The notes below the pieces were generated by a model. It had not been told where the DNA came from and ran no database searches. It saw only the letters and a program-made list of their open reading frames with translations. From NCBI GenBank assembly GCA_026414765.1, contig JAOAIJ010000016.1, forward strand, positions 38,786 to 102,785: a stretch of 64,000 nucleotides of DNA, written 5' to 3'. This DNA comes from Clostridia bacterium. Its GTDB lineage: Bacteria > Bacillota > Clostridia > Acetivibrionales > DSM-27016. Of this stretch, positions 8,402 through 17,410 are shown piece after piece (the stretch's first letter is position 1; every line of letters begins with the position of its first letter). A program made the translations under genes and the position numbers.

Positions 8402-10783
8402 ATGGAGTTTAAGCTATTTGAAAAAAGCGATGAACTAACGAAAATCACTGAAAAATTCAATATTTCCTTAAACAGCTTACTGTTAAGCTGCTATATTGTA
8501 ATGCTGAGGAAGATGAACCCTGATAAAGAGCAAAATATTCTTGCAGTATCAAATAAAAGCGAAGCCTTTTTTAAGCCTTTATTTATAGGGAATGAAAGCT
8601 TCTTTAATTTTGCTACCGATGTGGAAATCTCACTGCGTATTAGCAGAAGAGAGGATATTGCAAAGTATGATGCAGCTTTTATAAGTGGGGCACCCTTACA
8701 GCAGGCCAAAAAGATACTTAAGCAAAGTAACGACAAGCAATGGTGCTTTGTTTGCCAGCCGGACGCTGATGGCGTAAAATACTGCATTGCCGCGAATCAC
8801 AATGATAAAGATATGGATAACTTGATGCAGCTGAGGTTTGAAAAGATACTATGTGAAGTTATAGATAATACTGCTATCCAAATCAATGAATTGTCTATAA
8901 TCAGTGAATATGAGAAAAACCTGATACGCGGATTTGGATTAGGTGAAACATATGATATACCAAAAACAACTTTTCATGGGCTGTTTGAACAGCAGGTCTC
9001 TTTACATCCGGATAAAACGGCTGTTACCTGTGGAGATTGCCGTATAAGCTATGATGAACTGAATAAGAGAGCAAATCAGGTTGCGAATTATATCAGGAAT
9101 AAAGTATCTGACACTGAAAACTTAATCGGTGTATTCATGGAACGTTCGGTGGACTTCATTGTTGCGATATTGGGAATTATGAAATCCGGCAACGGATACG
9201 TACCGATAGACTCTGACACACTGAATCCCGGACATGACAGTTTTCCGAAGAAAAGGCTTGAGTTTATGCTTCAGGATACAAAAATGCCTTTCATTATTAC
9301 AAAGAAGCAGTTTACCTGCGGTCTGGCAGACCTTGGGGTTGAGCTGCTGTGTATCGATTCAGGCGGGCTTGACCAATATCTTACAGAAAACCTGAATCTG
9401 GATATCACTGAACGCAATATTGCTTATGGTATTTATACTTCCGGCTCTACGGGATTTCCTAAATTAACCGTCGTTGAGCACCATAACGTACTTAACTTGC
9501 TGTCCGGAATAAACCGGTGCATGTATTCAAAATTATCTGGACAGGAGCCGGAAAGAGTGTCCCAAAACGCCCCGTTTGGTTTTGACGCTTCCGTACAGCA
9601 ATTTATTGCACTAATAAAAGGATATTGTCTATGCATTATACCGGAAAATGTCCGCAAATCGGTTAACAGGATTATTGAATACATTAATCAGAATAATATT
9701 AACGTATTCGATTGCACTCCTTCACAATTGGAGCTTTTGGTAAATGATGGGATGCTGGAAAAGTGCAGTGAACATCTGAAGCTCATTTTGGTGGGGGGAG
9801 AAGCAATTCCGGACAAATTATGGAACCGTCTGAAGTCAGAAGAAAAAATCAAGGCTTATAATGTATATGGCCCGACGGAATGTACGGTAGACTCTACGTT
9901 CCTTTGCATTAATCAAAGTAAATACGACTACGCTGTAATAGGAAGGCCAATGGATAATTACAGAGTTTTCATACTGGATGAGAACCGGAATAATGTACCT
10001 ATCGGTTGTGCAGGCGAAATCTATATCGCTGGAAATGGCGTTTCCAGGGGATATCATAATCGTGAAGAGCAAAACAAGGCAAGCTTTTTGATATTGCAGG
10101 ATCAGGCCGATGGGCTTATAAATGTCTACAAGACAGGTGACCGTGGTTTGTTCTTGCCGGACGGCAGTATTTATTACCTGGGGCGGAATGACGGACAGAT
10201 TAAGATAAGAAGCCACAGGATCGAAGTAGCAGAGATCATGACAATACTAAACAAGCATAAACACATTAAAAGCTCATTAGTGGTTGTAAATGATGATGCG
10301 GGCTATAAGAAGTTAATTGCATACTTTATCATGGACGACAACAAGCTTTTTGATGCAAACGAAATATCGGAATTTCTTTCTGAATATCTCCCGAAATATA
10401 TGATACCAAATCACTATGTACTGATTGATCAATGGCCTTTAACTCCCAATAAGAAAATTGATAAAAGTAAGCTTCCTTTGCCGGAAGAGCTTCTGAAGGC
10501 GGAGAAAAGCGGGTCTGATGAATCAAAAGATGAACTGGAGAAGGAAATCGCGGGGATAATGTGCAGAATTTTGTCTGTTGATAATATCGGACTGAATGAT
10601 AGTTTTATGAGGCTGGGAGGAGACAGCTTAAGGGTAATGACCTTCCTTGCTGAGATTTTCGGGAAGTATGATGTAGAAATAGATTTTGCAGAATTCTTTA
10701 AAACGCCTACAATAACATTTATCAAAGGAAAGCTGCAAGGGAAATCACAGGGTAAAGCAAAAGCGGAGAAACGATATTTATGA
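8402..10783 (+). CDS. NRPS-like protein: remnant condensation domain, adenylation (glutamine code), carrier
   Basis: I place the start at ATG 8402 because AAGGAG (8387-8392) lies 9 nt upstream; an in-frame ATG at 8384 would overlap that site. The first about 180 residues resemble only the C-terminal half of a condensation domain (the segment ending INELSIISEYEKNLI). The HHxxxDG active site is absent, so no condensation is expected. The A domain has YGIYTSGSTGFPK (A3), FGFDASVQQF (A4), VYGPTECTVD (A5), YKTGDRG (A7), DGQIKIRSHRIE (A8) and the A10 Lys in NKKIDK. A carrier domain (RLGGDSLRV) follows. My hand-read specificity code is D-A-Q-D-L-G-V-V-D-K, identical to the code published for glutamine in lichenysin synthetase module 1. 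Predicted substrate: L-Gln, possibly Glu. Confidence 0.92.
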   Translation: MEFKLFEKSDELTKITEKFNISLNSLLLSCYIVMLRKMNPDKEQNILAVSNKSEAFFKPLFIGNESFFNFATDVEISLRISRREDIAKYDAAFISGAPLQQAKKILKQSNDKQWCFVCQPDADGVKYCIAANHNDKDMDNLMQLRFEKILCEVIDNTAIQINELSIISEYEKNLIRGFGLGETYDIPKTTFHGLFEQQVSLHPDKTAVTCGDCRISYDELNKRANQVANYIRNKVSDTENLIGVFMERSVDFIVAILGIMKSGNGYVPIDSDTLNPGHDSFPKKRLEFMLQDTKMPFIITKKQFTCGLADLGVELLCIDSGGLDQYLTENLNLDITERNIAYGIYTSGSTGFPKLTVVEHHNVLNLLSGINRCMYSKLSGQEPERVSQNAPFGFDASVQQFIALIKGYCLCIIPENVRKSVNRIIEYINQNNINVFDCTPSQLELLVNDGMLEKCSEHLKLILVGGEAIPDKLWNRLKSEEKIKAYNVYGPTECTVDSTFLCINQSKYDYAVIGRPMDNYRVFILDENRNNVPIGCAGEIYIAGNGVSRGYHNREEQNKASFLILQDQADGLINVYKTGDRGLFLPDGSIYYLGRNDGQIKIRSHRIEVAEIMTILNKHKHIKSSLVVVNDDAGYKKLIAYFIMDDNKLFDANEISEFLSEYLPKYMIPNHYVLIDQWPLTPNKKIDKSKLPLPEELLKAEKSGSDESKDELEKEIAGIMCRILSVDNIGLNDSFMRLGGDSLRVMTFLAEIFGKYDVEIDFAEFFKTPTITFIKGKLQGKSQGKAKAEKRYL

Positions 10784-10802
10784 AATAAAGAGGAGACCGG
10801 CA

Positions 10803-12470
10803 ATGGGAATTGATTGTATATTAATTGGATTCAATGATGAAAAAATGGAGACCACAATTAAGAGAATTGAGCCTTATAAAGGAAAGGGTGCGGCATATTG
10901 CCATATGCTATCACGCTCTGCAATTGTAAACGGCAGAAGAATGAAGTATTCGGAGCTGGTTACGGAGAGTATCTCACAATCCACTGGAATGCCGAGTGAT
11001 CTATCCATTTATCGGATGCCTAATATGGCTGTCCATTATTTGATGACATATCTAAGAAACAGGAATATTACAGTAGAGCCTGTAAACAACTATAATTTTG
11101 AAAAAGAAAGACTGAAGAATTTATTAAAGAACAGTTCTCCGATGATTGTCGGAGTTTCTTCAACCTGTATTGTTGAAGCCGCACCAATAAGAGAAGTGGT
11201 AGATTATATCAGAGAAAATAATCCGAATGCAAAAATTGTTGTCGGAGGGCCGTTTATTAACAGCATTAATTACGAGTATGGGGAAAAACAGCAGAACTAC
11301 TTATTGCAGCGTATGGGAGCAGATATCTTTATACATGAACGCCAGGGTGAAAAAACACTGTATCAGCTTTGTCAGGAACTGAAGAAGGAGAAGCCCGATT
11401 TGACGGAGGTTCCAAATATTATATTCAAGAGCGGCAATGACATAATCAGAACAAAAAAAATCCCGGAAAATATTTGCCTGGATGATGAGCCTGTCAAAAC
11501 ATTAACATTTTATGAAAATCATATTAAGCCGCCGGCGTATGTGAGGACAGCATTAAGCTGCAGCCTGAACTGTGCTTTTTGCCGTTATCCGCTCCTGGGT
11601 GGTGAATTAATGCAAATGAGTCCGGAGTCCATAGAAAAGAATCTGGATTACATAAGCTCATTAGGTGTCAAGTATCTGGTTTTTATCGATGATTCATTCA
11701 ATGTTCCGCTGGACAGATTCAAAAACCTGTTACGGTTAATGATTAAAAACGAATACCATTTTAAATGGTTTTCCTTTTTTAGAATATCCCATTCGGATGA
11801 GGAAACTTATGACTTAATGGAACAGTCTGGCTGTGGTGGAGTTCTCCTTGGAGTAGAATCCGGCAATAATACTATCCTTAAAAATATGGATAAAAAGGTA
11901 ACAAAGGAGCAGCTCTATTGGGGAATTCAGCAACTGACAAAGCATAATATAATAAGCTATGCATCCTGCATGGTTGGATTTCCAGGGGAAACTATTGAAA
12001 CAGCGCAGGAAACTATACGGTTTATTGATGAAGCCAAGCCGACTTTCTATGACCTGCAAAGCTGGTTTTATGAGAGAGCCGTACCGATCGAAAAAGAGAA
12101 GGATTACTACAAGCTGAGTGGATATGGATATGACTGGTCTCACAAGGACATGGACAGTAATTTGGCTGGAGCTATAGTAGAAGAGGGTATAAAGCAAATC
12201 AAAAATTCCTGTTTCATGCCTTCCCTATCCTTTAACCTTTGGTCGCTTACCTACTATTTATCACAAGGTGCAACTATAGAAGACTTTAAACGCTTCTCCC
12301 AAATATTCGTAAAAGTTACAGCAAAGGAAAGTGTTGATGATGATCCTGAATACCAGAAGAATATTTATGATCTGCTGCATGTTTTTCAAGGGAATGAGAC
12401 AATACACAGAAATTTATCAATGAGGCACAAGAAAAGGATTAACGAGGTGCAGAATGCTGTTACATGTTGA
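10803..12470 (+). CDS. Cobalamin-binding radical SAM enzyme (first of two)
   Basis: A 555-residue protein with an N-terminal B12-binding-type Rossmann region (VGVSSTCIVEAAPIREVV, KIVVGGPFI) and a central radical SAM core. The [4Fe-4S] cysteines lie in CSLNCAFC (Cys253, Cys257, Cys260). A SAM-binding region (VLLGVESGNN) and MVGFPGET follow. This architecture is shared by B12-dependent radical SAM methyltransferases and related ring-forming or rearranging enzymes; no DxHxxG cobalamin motif is obvious, which is common in this family. It starts 19 bp after the second A-T protein and its stop overlaps the VOC gene. Inferred role: methylates or rearranges an unactivated carbon of the carrier-bound or released product, using SAM from the metK-type gene at 14180. 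Confidence 0.9.
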   Translation: MGIDCILIGFNDEKMETTIKRIEPYKGKGAAYCHMLSRSAIVNGRRMKYSELVTESISQSTGMPSDLSIYRMPNMAVHYLMTYLRNRNITVEPVNNYNFEKERLKNLLKNSSPMIVGVSSTCIVEAAPIREVVDYIRENNPNAKIVVGGPFINSINYEYGEKQQNYLLQRMGADIFIHERQGEKTLYQLCQELKKEKPDLTEVPNIIFKSGNDIIRTKKIPENICLDDEPVKTLTFYENHIKPPAYVRTALSCSLNCAFCRYPLLGGELMQMSPESIEKNLDYISSLGVKYLVFIDDSFNVPLDRFKNLLRLMIKNEYHFKWFSFFRISHSDEETYDLMEQSGCGGVLLGVESGNNTILKNMDKKVTKEQLYWGIQQLTKHNIISYASCMVGFPGETIETAQETIRFIDEAKPTFYDLQSWFYERAVPIEKEKDYYKLSGYGYDWSHKDMDSNLAGAIVEEGIKQIKNSCFMPSLSFNLWSLTYYLSQGATIEDFKRFSQIFVKVTAKESVDDDPEYQKNIYDLLHVFQGNETIHRNLSMRHKKRINEVQNAVTC

Positions 12471-12876
12471 TATCTTTGTGGATTCAATGGAGAAGATGCT
12501 GAAGTTCTATGTAGATTTATTGGGTATGCAGGTTATTGATGATGCAGTACTTAAAGGAGATTTGGTCCGCTTTGTTTCAAAAAACAAATATGATGCTTAC
12601 AGGGTTGTATTGCTGCAGGTATCTAAAATGGGATCCATGGTAGAACTCATTGAATATTTAGGAGATAGTTCCTGTTCTCTAAAAAAAGCAAAAGAACCTG
12701 TAACGATAACGATATTGGTATCTTCTATAGAGCTTAAAATAAAACAGCTGCAGAACTATGGGATTTATCCTGTAAGTGATGTATTTCAAGTAGAACTCCC
12801 AAGAGTAGGAAAATCACGTATCGTGTTTTATGAAGATCCGGAAGGCAATATGATTGAATTTCTGCAAATGGGCTGA
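12454..12876 (+). CDS. VOC (glyoxalase/bleomycin-resistance fold) protein
   Basis: A 140-residue protein with the paired beta-alpha-beta-beta-beta modules of the vicinal oxygen chelate superfamily. It starts LLHVDIFVDSMEKMLKFYVDLLGM, which has the usual N-terminal metal-His region and FY-DLLGM motif. It has a central Glu in MVELIEYL and ends with FYEDPEGNMIEFLQ, the classic final metal-Glu strand. The ATG lies 17 bp inside the preceding radical SAM gene, so the two are coupled. In biosynthetic clusters VOC proteins act as drug-binding resistance proteins, epimerases, lyases or dioxygenases. The sequence alone does not decide between these. Metal ligands appear present (His, Glu), so catalysis is possible. 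Confidence 0.88.
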   Translation: MLLHVDIFVDSMEKMLKFYVDLLGMQVIDDAVLKGDLVRFVSKNKYDAYRVVLLQVSKMGSMVELIEYLGDSSCSLKKAKEPVTITILVSSIELKIKQLQNYGIYPVSDVFQVELPRVGKSRIVFYEDPEGNMIEFLQMG

Positions 12877-12933
12877 CCATTCCCTAAGATAAGCGGTGTT
12901 GTTATTTAAGAAACAAAAGGAAGGAGAAAGGAT

Positions 12934-14100
12934 ATGTACATAAAAAATAATTTTAGTTTTGCGGATAATAGGTTTTTGATGTTTGATATGGATGAACTTG
13001 CGAATGAAATTGAAGAGAATCAAAAAAAGGAAGTAATCAGGCTGACCCTCGGGAAATCGGAATTTCAGCTCCATCAGGACATAATAGATGAAATGAAAGA
13101 AGCGACTGAAAATTTCAGTAAGAACTCATTGGTATTTCCGGGTGGTTTGCCAAAGTTGAAAAAGAAGCTGTCGGAATACTACCTAAAACAGTTTGGCGTT
13201 AACATTGATGAAAAAAACTTTATCATTGCGCCGGGTTCAAGCAGTATATTCAGGAACTTGTTCTATTTGCTTTGTTCTGAGCAGGATGAAGTCTTAATTC
13301 CCAGACCGTATTATTCGCTCTACCGGTTTTGCGCCTTATTGGTCGGGGCTAGAGTAAGATATTACGATATAGATTTGGCTTCATGCAGGGTAGATATGGA
13401 ATCTTTCCGCAGCAACTTTACCGATAAAACAAAAATAGTTGTTATCAACACACCAGGAAATCCACTAGGCAATGTCCTTACAGATGAGGAATTGTACGAG
13501 ATAGATAGTATCGTCAACGGTAAGGCGGTCATCATTAATGATGAGATTTATTCCAATGTATATTTTGATGAAGCAAATAAATCTGTAATGAACCTGAAGG
13601 ACACAAAGTCGGTTTTTATTACTACTAATGCATTTTCTAAGGCATATAGGATGTATACAAAAAGAATCGGCTACTGCATTGTGCCTGATGAACTGGTTGA
13701 GCCTTTGACCGTAATCCAGCATCATACACTGTTAACTACAGATCCTGTAGTGCAATATGGGGCTATTAAGGCACTAGAAATGCAGGAAGAAGTCAATCAG
13801 ATAGTAAAAACTTATAAAGACAGAAGAGATTATACGGTTGCTAAATTTCAAGGAGTGGATTTAGTCCGCCCGATCAATTCACAGGGATCATTTTATATTA
13901 CGCTGGATTGCTCAGAGTTTATGAAGAAGCATAGCTATAACACAAGCTTTGATCTGGCGAAAAAGATACTTGATGATAAGCTGGTGGCAACTGTTCCCGG
14001 GTCGGACTTTGGTCTGCCTGAAACGTTAAGGCTGTCATACTCTTCAAAAAGATACAAAGAGGGAATTGATTTATTGGTAGAATTCTTTTCATATGTTTAG
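12934..14100 (+). CDS. PLP-dependent aminotransferase, class I/II
   Basis: A 388-residue fold-type I PLP enzyme. Recognisable features: LVFPGGLPKLKKKL (substrate loop), IIAPGSSSIFRNLFY (phosphate/ring region), NTPGNPLGN (PLP-ring Asn), INDEIYSNVYF (Asp-x-x-Tyr pair), NAFSKAYRMYTKRIGY with the Schiff-base Lys in FSKAYR and the phosphate-binding Arg, and a C-terminal substrate Arg in LRLSYS. The ribosome site GGAAGGAGA precedes the ATG. It may make an amino-acid precursor for the A domains or aminate an intermediate. It resembles aspartate/aromatic aminotransferases generally, and I cannot assign a substrate. All catalytic residues look intact. Confidence 0.92.
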   Translation: MYIKNNFSFADNRFLMFDMDELANEIEENQKKEVIRLTLGKSEFQLHQDIIDEMKEATENFSKNSLVFPGGLPKLKKKLSEYYLKQFGVNIDEKNFIIAPGSSSIFRNLFYLLCSEQDEVLIPRPYYSLYRFCALLVGARVRYYDIDLASCRVDMESFRSNFTDKTKIVVINTPGNPLGNVLTDEELYEIDSIVNGKAVIINDEIYSNVYFDEANKSVMNLKDTKSVFITTNAFSKAYRMYTKRIGYCIVPDELVEPLTVIQHHTLLTTDPVVQYGAIKALEMQEEVNQIVKTYKDRRDYTVAKFQGVDLVRPINSQGSFYITLDCSEFMKKHSYNTSFDLAKKILDDKLVATVPGSDFGLPETLRLSYSSKRYKEGIDLLVEFFSYV

Positions 14101-14179
14101 CACTTGAAAGATCTCAGTTTTTCCAAAATATTTAGAAAGGATTGTATGCTTTTCCAAAAGGATAGCATAGAAAAGAGAT

Positions 14180-15349
14180 ATGAAAAATTACTTGTTTACA
14201 TCCGAATCTGTTACTAACGGGCATCCTGATAAAATGTGTGACCAGATATCAGATGCCGTCTTAGACGAGATTATCAAGCAGGATATGAATGCAAGGGTCG
14301 CTTGCGAGGTTGCTTGCACCTCGGGGGTGATCTTTGTCATGGGTGAGATCAGCAGTAGCTGTAGTGTAGATATTCCCCAGATTGTCAGAAAGGTGGTGCT
14401 GGATATCGGATACGACAGTACTGTATACGGTTTTGACGGAAATACCTGTGCAGTATTAACTTCTATTGACAAGCAATCACCCGATATTGCAATGGGGGTG
14501 AACCGGTTTGATGATAAGAGCCAGAATATTGATCTGGGTGCCGGCGATCAGGGTATGATGTTTGGATACTCCTGCAATGAGACGGCTGAACTAATGCCGC
14601 TTCCGATTACATTGGCCCATAAGCTGTGTAAACGATTGACTGAGGTACGGGTGGACAAAACAATACCATACTTAGGACCTGACGGAAAATCACAGGTAAC
14701 CATCGAATATGTAGATGGACTTCCCGTAAGACTTGATACAGTAATTATCTCTGCGCAGCACTTACCGGATATCCCGCTTGAGACAATCCGAAAGGATATT
14801 CAAGAAAATGTAATTAATCCGATTATCCCAGAGAAGCTTACTAATAGAGATACAAAATACTACATTAATCCTACCGGAAGGTTTGTAGTCGGCGGACCTC
14901 AGGCAGACAGCGGCTTGACCGGCAGAAAGATTATAGTTGATACATATGGTGGTTATGCACGGCACGGGGGAGGAGCGTTTTCCGGTAAAGACCCCACAAA
15001 AGTCGACAGAAGCGCAGCTTATGCCGCCAGATGGATCGCAAAAAATGTAGTGGCATCAGGGTTAGCAGAAAAATGTGAAGTACAACTGGCATATTCCATT
15101 GGAATATCAAAACCGGTATCGGTTATGGTGGACACATTCGGAACCGGCAAAATATCTGAACAAAGGATAACACAGGCGGTAGAACAGGTTTTTGATCTGC
15201 GTCCTTTAGCTATCATAAGGCATTTGGATTTACTTAAGCCGGTTTATCGCCAGACAGCTGCATATGGCCACTTTGGAAGGAATGATCTTGATCTGGCATG
15301 GGAAAGAACTGATATGAAAGATAAACTGAAAGCTTACCTGGAATCTTGA
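14180..15349 (+). CDS. metK: S-adenosylmethionine synthetase, cluster-encoded
   Basis: Full-length (389 residues) methionine adenosyltransferase: makes SAM from ATP and methionine. Signatures are [24 protein letters not shown] at the N terminus, the hexapeptide-type motif [11 protein letters not shown], and the P-loop [19 protein letters not shown]. The gene lies inside the biosynthetic operon between the aminotransferase and the second radical SAM gene. It is therefore likely an extra copy dedicated to feeding the two SAM-consuming enzymes, not the housekeeping gene, although that cannot be verified without the rest of the genome. The 79-bp gap before it holds an imperfect hairpin (TGCTTTTCC...AAAAGGATAGCA) but no strong terminator. 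Confidence 0.97.
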   Translation: MKNYLFTSESVTNGHPDKMCDQISDAVLDEIIKQDMNARVACEVACTSGVIFVMGEISSSCSVDIPQIVRKVVLDIGYDSTVYGFDGNTCAVLTSIDKQSPDIAMGVNRFDDKSQNIDLGAGDQGMMFGYSCNETAELMPLPITLAHKLCKRLTEVRVDKTIPYLGPDGKSQVTIEYVDGLPVRLDTVIISAQHLPDIPLETIRKDIQENVINPIIPEKLTNRDTKYYINPTGRFVVGGPQADSGLTGRKIIVDTYGGYARHGGGAFSGKDPTKVDRSAAYAARWIAKNVVASGLAEKCEVQLAYSIGISKPVSVMVDTFGTGKISEQRITQAVEQVFDLRPLAIIRHLDLLKPVYRQTAAYGHFGRNDLDLAWERTDMKDKLKAYLES

Positions 15350-15435
15350 TATGTCAGGCATTACTGCAGCCGTAAATACCGGGAGCATAATAAAAATAAG
15401 TCTATATTGCAGTTATTATGCAGAAGGAGGATAAA

Positions 15436-17085
15436 ATGAAAAAGAAAACAAAAATACTTTTATTAAGTGTATTGACAGAGAAAAATGCCATCATTACAGA
15501 GGAAGTCGGAATTTGCTCAATAGCCGCTGTTTTGGAAGAAGACGGGTTTGAAGTGGCACTGGTCAACTCAACCCGTACTTATCTTGATTTAGATGCCATT
15601 TATAAAGACAAGCCGGATATAATCGGAATTCCGATGTATTCTACAACGGAGAAGGTAGTTTTAGAGGTATGTAAGATTATTAAGGAGCATCTACCCGGGG
15701 CTAAGTTTGTTTTGGGAGGATATTGGCCTACGCTGTACGGTGAGGAATTGTTGAAAAAATACCCGTTGTTTGATTATGTGATTTATGGGGAAGGAGAAAT
15801 TGCATTCAGGAATTTTGCGAATGCAATAGAGAATAATGAAGACCCGAGCACGATCAAAAGTTTGATTTATCGAAATGGGGATCAGATTATCAAGAACCCC
15901 CGTGAAAAACTGATCGAAGATTTAGATTCCCTTCCATTTCCCCGAAGAGATTTATTACTCAATAATAAGCTCAAGTATGCCTATATATCCACAAGCAGGG
16001 GTTGTCTGGCAAACTGCAGCTTTTGCTGGCACCAGAATTTCTGGGGAACAAATGCAGGTAATCAATGGAGAGGACGAAGCCCGGAAAACATAGTAAAGGA
16101 AATTAAGCAAATCGTACAGAAATACAATGTTAACAGATTCTGGTTTATTGATGACAGCTTTGAAGATCATAATGCCGGATGTACAAACCGGATGTGGGAT
16201 ATTGCGCAGAAGATCGTTGATGAAGGATTGGATATTACATATGAAACCTATTTTAGAGCAGAAGTATACAAGAAATTTGATAAAGAAAAGATGGAGTTAA
16301 TGAAGAAATCGGGACTTGTTGGTTTAATCTTCGGAATTGAGGCAGGAAACACACAGGACTTAAAGCTCTATCAAAAGATCGCATCAGTAGAAGACAATGT
16401 CAAGGCGATAGAATATTTCAGAGAGAATGATATTGCTGTAGATATAGGTTTTATCAATTTTAATCCTTATTCGTCATACAAAACTCTTAGAGATAATATC
16501 GATTACCTTGAAAAGACATACTTTGCTTCTGTATTATACTATATTGTAGAGAGATGTGGGATTACGGAATTTTCATCAATCTACTACAAAGTTAAAAAAG
16601 ACGGGTTATTGATAGAGGACAAAGAAACGAATTGCTACTCCTATCATTATGTTAATGAAGACATAGGCAAGCTCTCTAATTACTTATATTACAAATATCA
16701 TGAGAATGAATCTTCAAAGGTGTACCTGTGTGCTAAAAAAGTAGGAAACATCATACGCGAAGAGTTTAAGCTGATTAATTATCTGAAACGTAATTTTATT
16801 CCCAAGTACCCGCAAATTCAACCGATAATTAAGGAGAATGAAGATCGCGCGTGGGATTTGCTGAAACAGATAAACAAATCGAATGCAAAATGTTTCAGGG
16901 AATTGCTTGATGCGACGGAAATGAATGGCTGGAACCAGGATACAACTGAGGCAATTACTGAAAAGTATTGGAATCTGGCCTGCTTTAAAGAGGTAAGTGA
17001 TGCATTGGAACAGAACAGGTTATCCCTATACATGCAGTTGAACCATGCCGGATTATCTCCCGAGGAGTACTTTAATTTCCGCTAA
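15436..17085 (+). CDS. Cobalamin-binding radical SAM enzyme (second of two)
   Basis: Start set at ATG 15436, preceded by AGAAGGAGG; an upstream in-frame ATG (15418) would contain this ribosome site. The 549-residue protein has an N-terminal B12-binding Rossmann domain (KILLLSVLTEKNAI, DIIGIPMYSTTEKVV, FVLGGYWPT, DYVIYGEGE). A radical SAM core follows with RGCLANCSFC (Cys190, Cys194, Cys197), then FWFIDDSFED and GLIFGIEAGN. The C-terminal about 200 residues are variable. It resembles the BchE-like group of oxidative cyclases and methyltransferases. It is the last gene of the second transcription unit, with two hairpins downstream. It differs clearly from the first radical SAM protein, so the two probably catalyse distinct steps. 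Confidence 0.92.
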   Translation: MKKKTKILLLSVLTEKNAIITEEVGICSIAAVLEEDGFEVALVNSTRTYLDLDAIYKDKPDIIGIPMYSTTEKVVLEVCKIIKEHLPGAKFVLGGYWPTLYGEELLKKYPLFDYVIYGEGEIAFRNFANAIENNEDPSTIKSLIYRNGDQIIKNPREKLIEDLDSLPFPRRDLLLNNKLKYAYISTSRGCLANCSFCWHQNFWGTNAGNQWRGRSPENIVKEIKQIVQKYNVNRFWFIDDSFEDHNAGCTNRMWDIAQKIVDEGLDITYETYFRAEVYKKFDKEKMELMKKSGLVGLIFGIEAGNTQDLKLYQKIASVEDNVKAIEYFRENDIAVDIGFINFNPYSSYKTLRDNIDYLEKTYFASVLYYIVERCGITEFSSIYYKVKKDGLLIEDKETNCYSYHYVNEDIGKLSNYLYYKYHENESSKVYLCAKKVGNIIREEFKLINYLKRNFIPKYPQIQPIIKENEDRAWDLLKQINKSNAKCFRELLDATEMNGWNQDTTEAITEKYWNLACFKEVSDALEQNRLSLYMQLNHAGLSPEEYFNFR

Positions 17086-17116
17086 TATATACCGGATAGT
17101 TGGCTTACCGTAAAAC

Positions 17117-17187
17117 AGCCCTGCGAAAAGTTTGTATCAGATAACATTGGACCAGGCAATAAGAAGATACAAACTTAGAGCGGGGCT
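17117..17187 (+). terminator. Long stem-loop after the biosynthetic operon
   Basis: Outer arm AGCCCTGC (17117-17124) pairs with GCGGGGCT (17180-17187), and inner arm AAGTTTGTATC (17128-17138) pairs with GATACAAACTT (17166-17176). The T tract after it is weak (AACTTT). It is probably a terminator or an mRNA 3' stabilising hairpin for the cluster operon. Confidence 0.6.
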
Positions 17188-17205
17188 AACTTTCCACATT
17201 GATAT

Positions 17206-17243
17206 ACCTCTTAGCATAATAAGATCCAAGAGGTAAATGTTTT
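17206..17243 (+). terminator. Second terminator-like hairpin before panD
   Basis: ACCTCTT (17206-17212) pairs with AAGAGGT (17228-17234), followed by AAATGTTTTT. Together with the larger hairpin just upstream it should insulate panD from the cluster operon, so panD probably has its own promoter within 17244-17395. Confidence 0.6.
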
Positions 17244-17410
17244 TCCTAATTGATCGAAAAACTTATAAGCTATTAAGAAAGACAGGCACTTAGCCCTCTG
17301 TGATTTACAGCTACCTGGAGTTTCAGCAGTACAGTCAAAAAAAATACACTCAAAGGCAACAGATTCATTTTGTTTTATGCCTTTGGCTTGCGAAAGGAAT
17401 GGTAATAATA

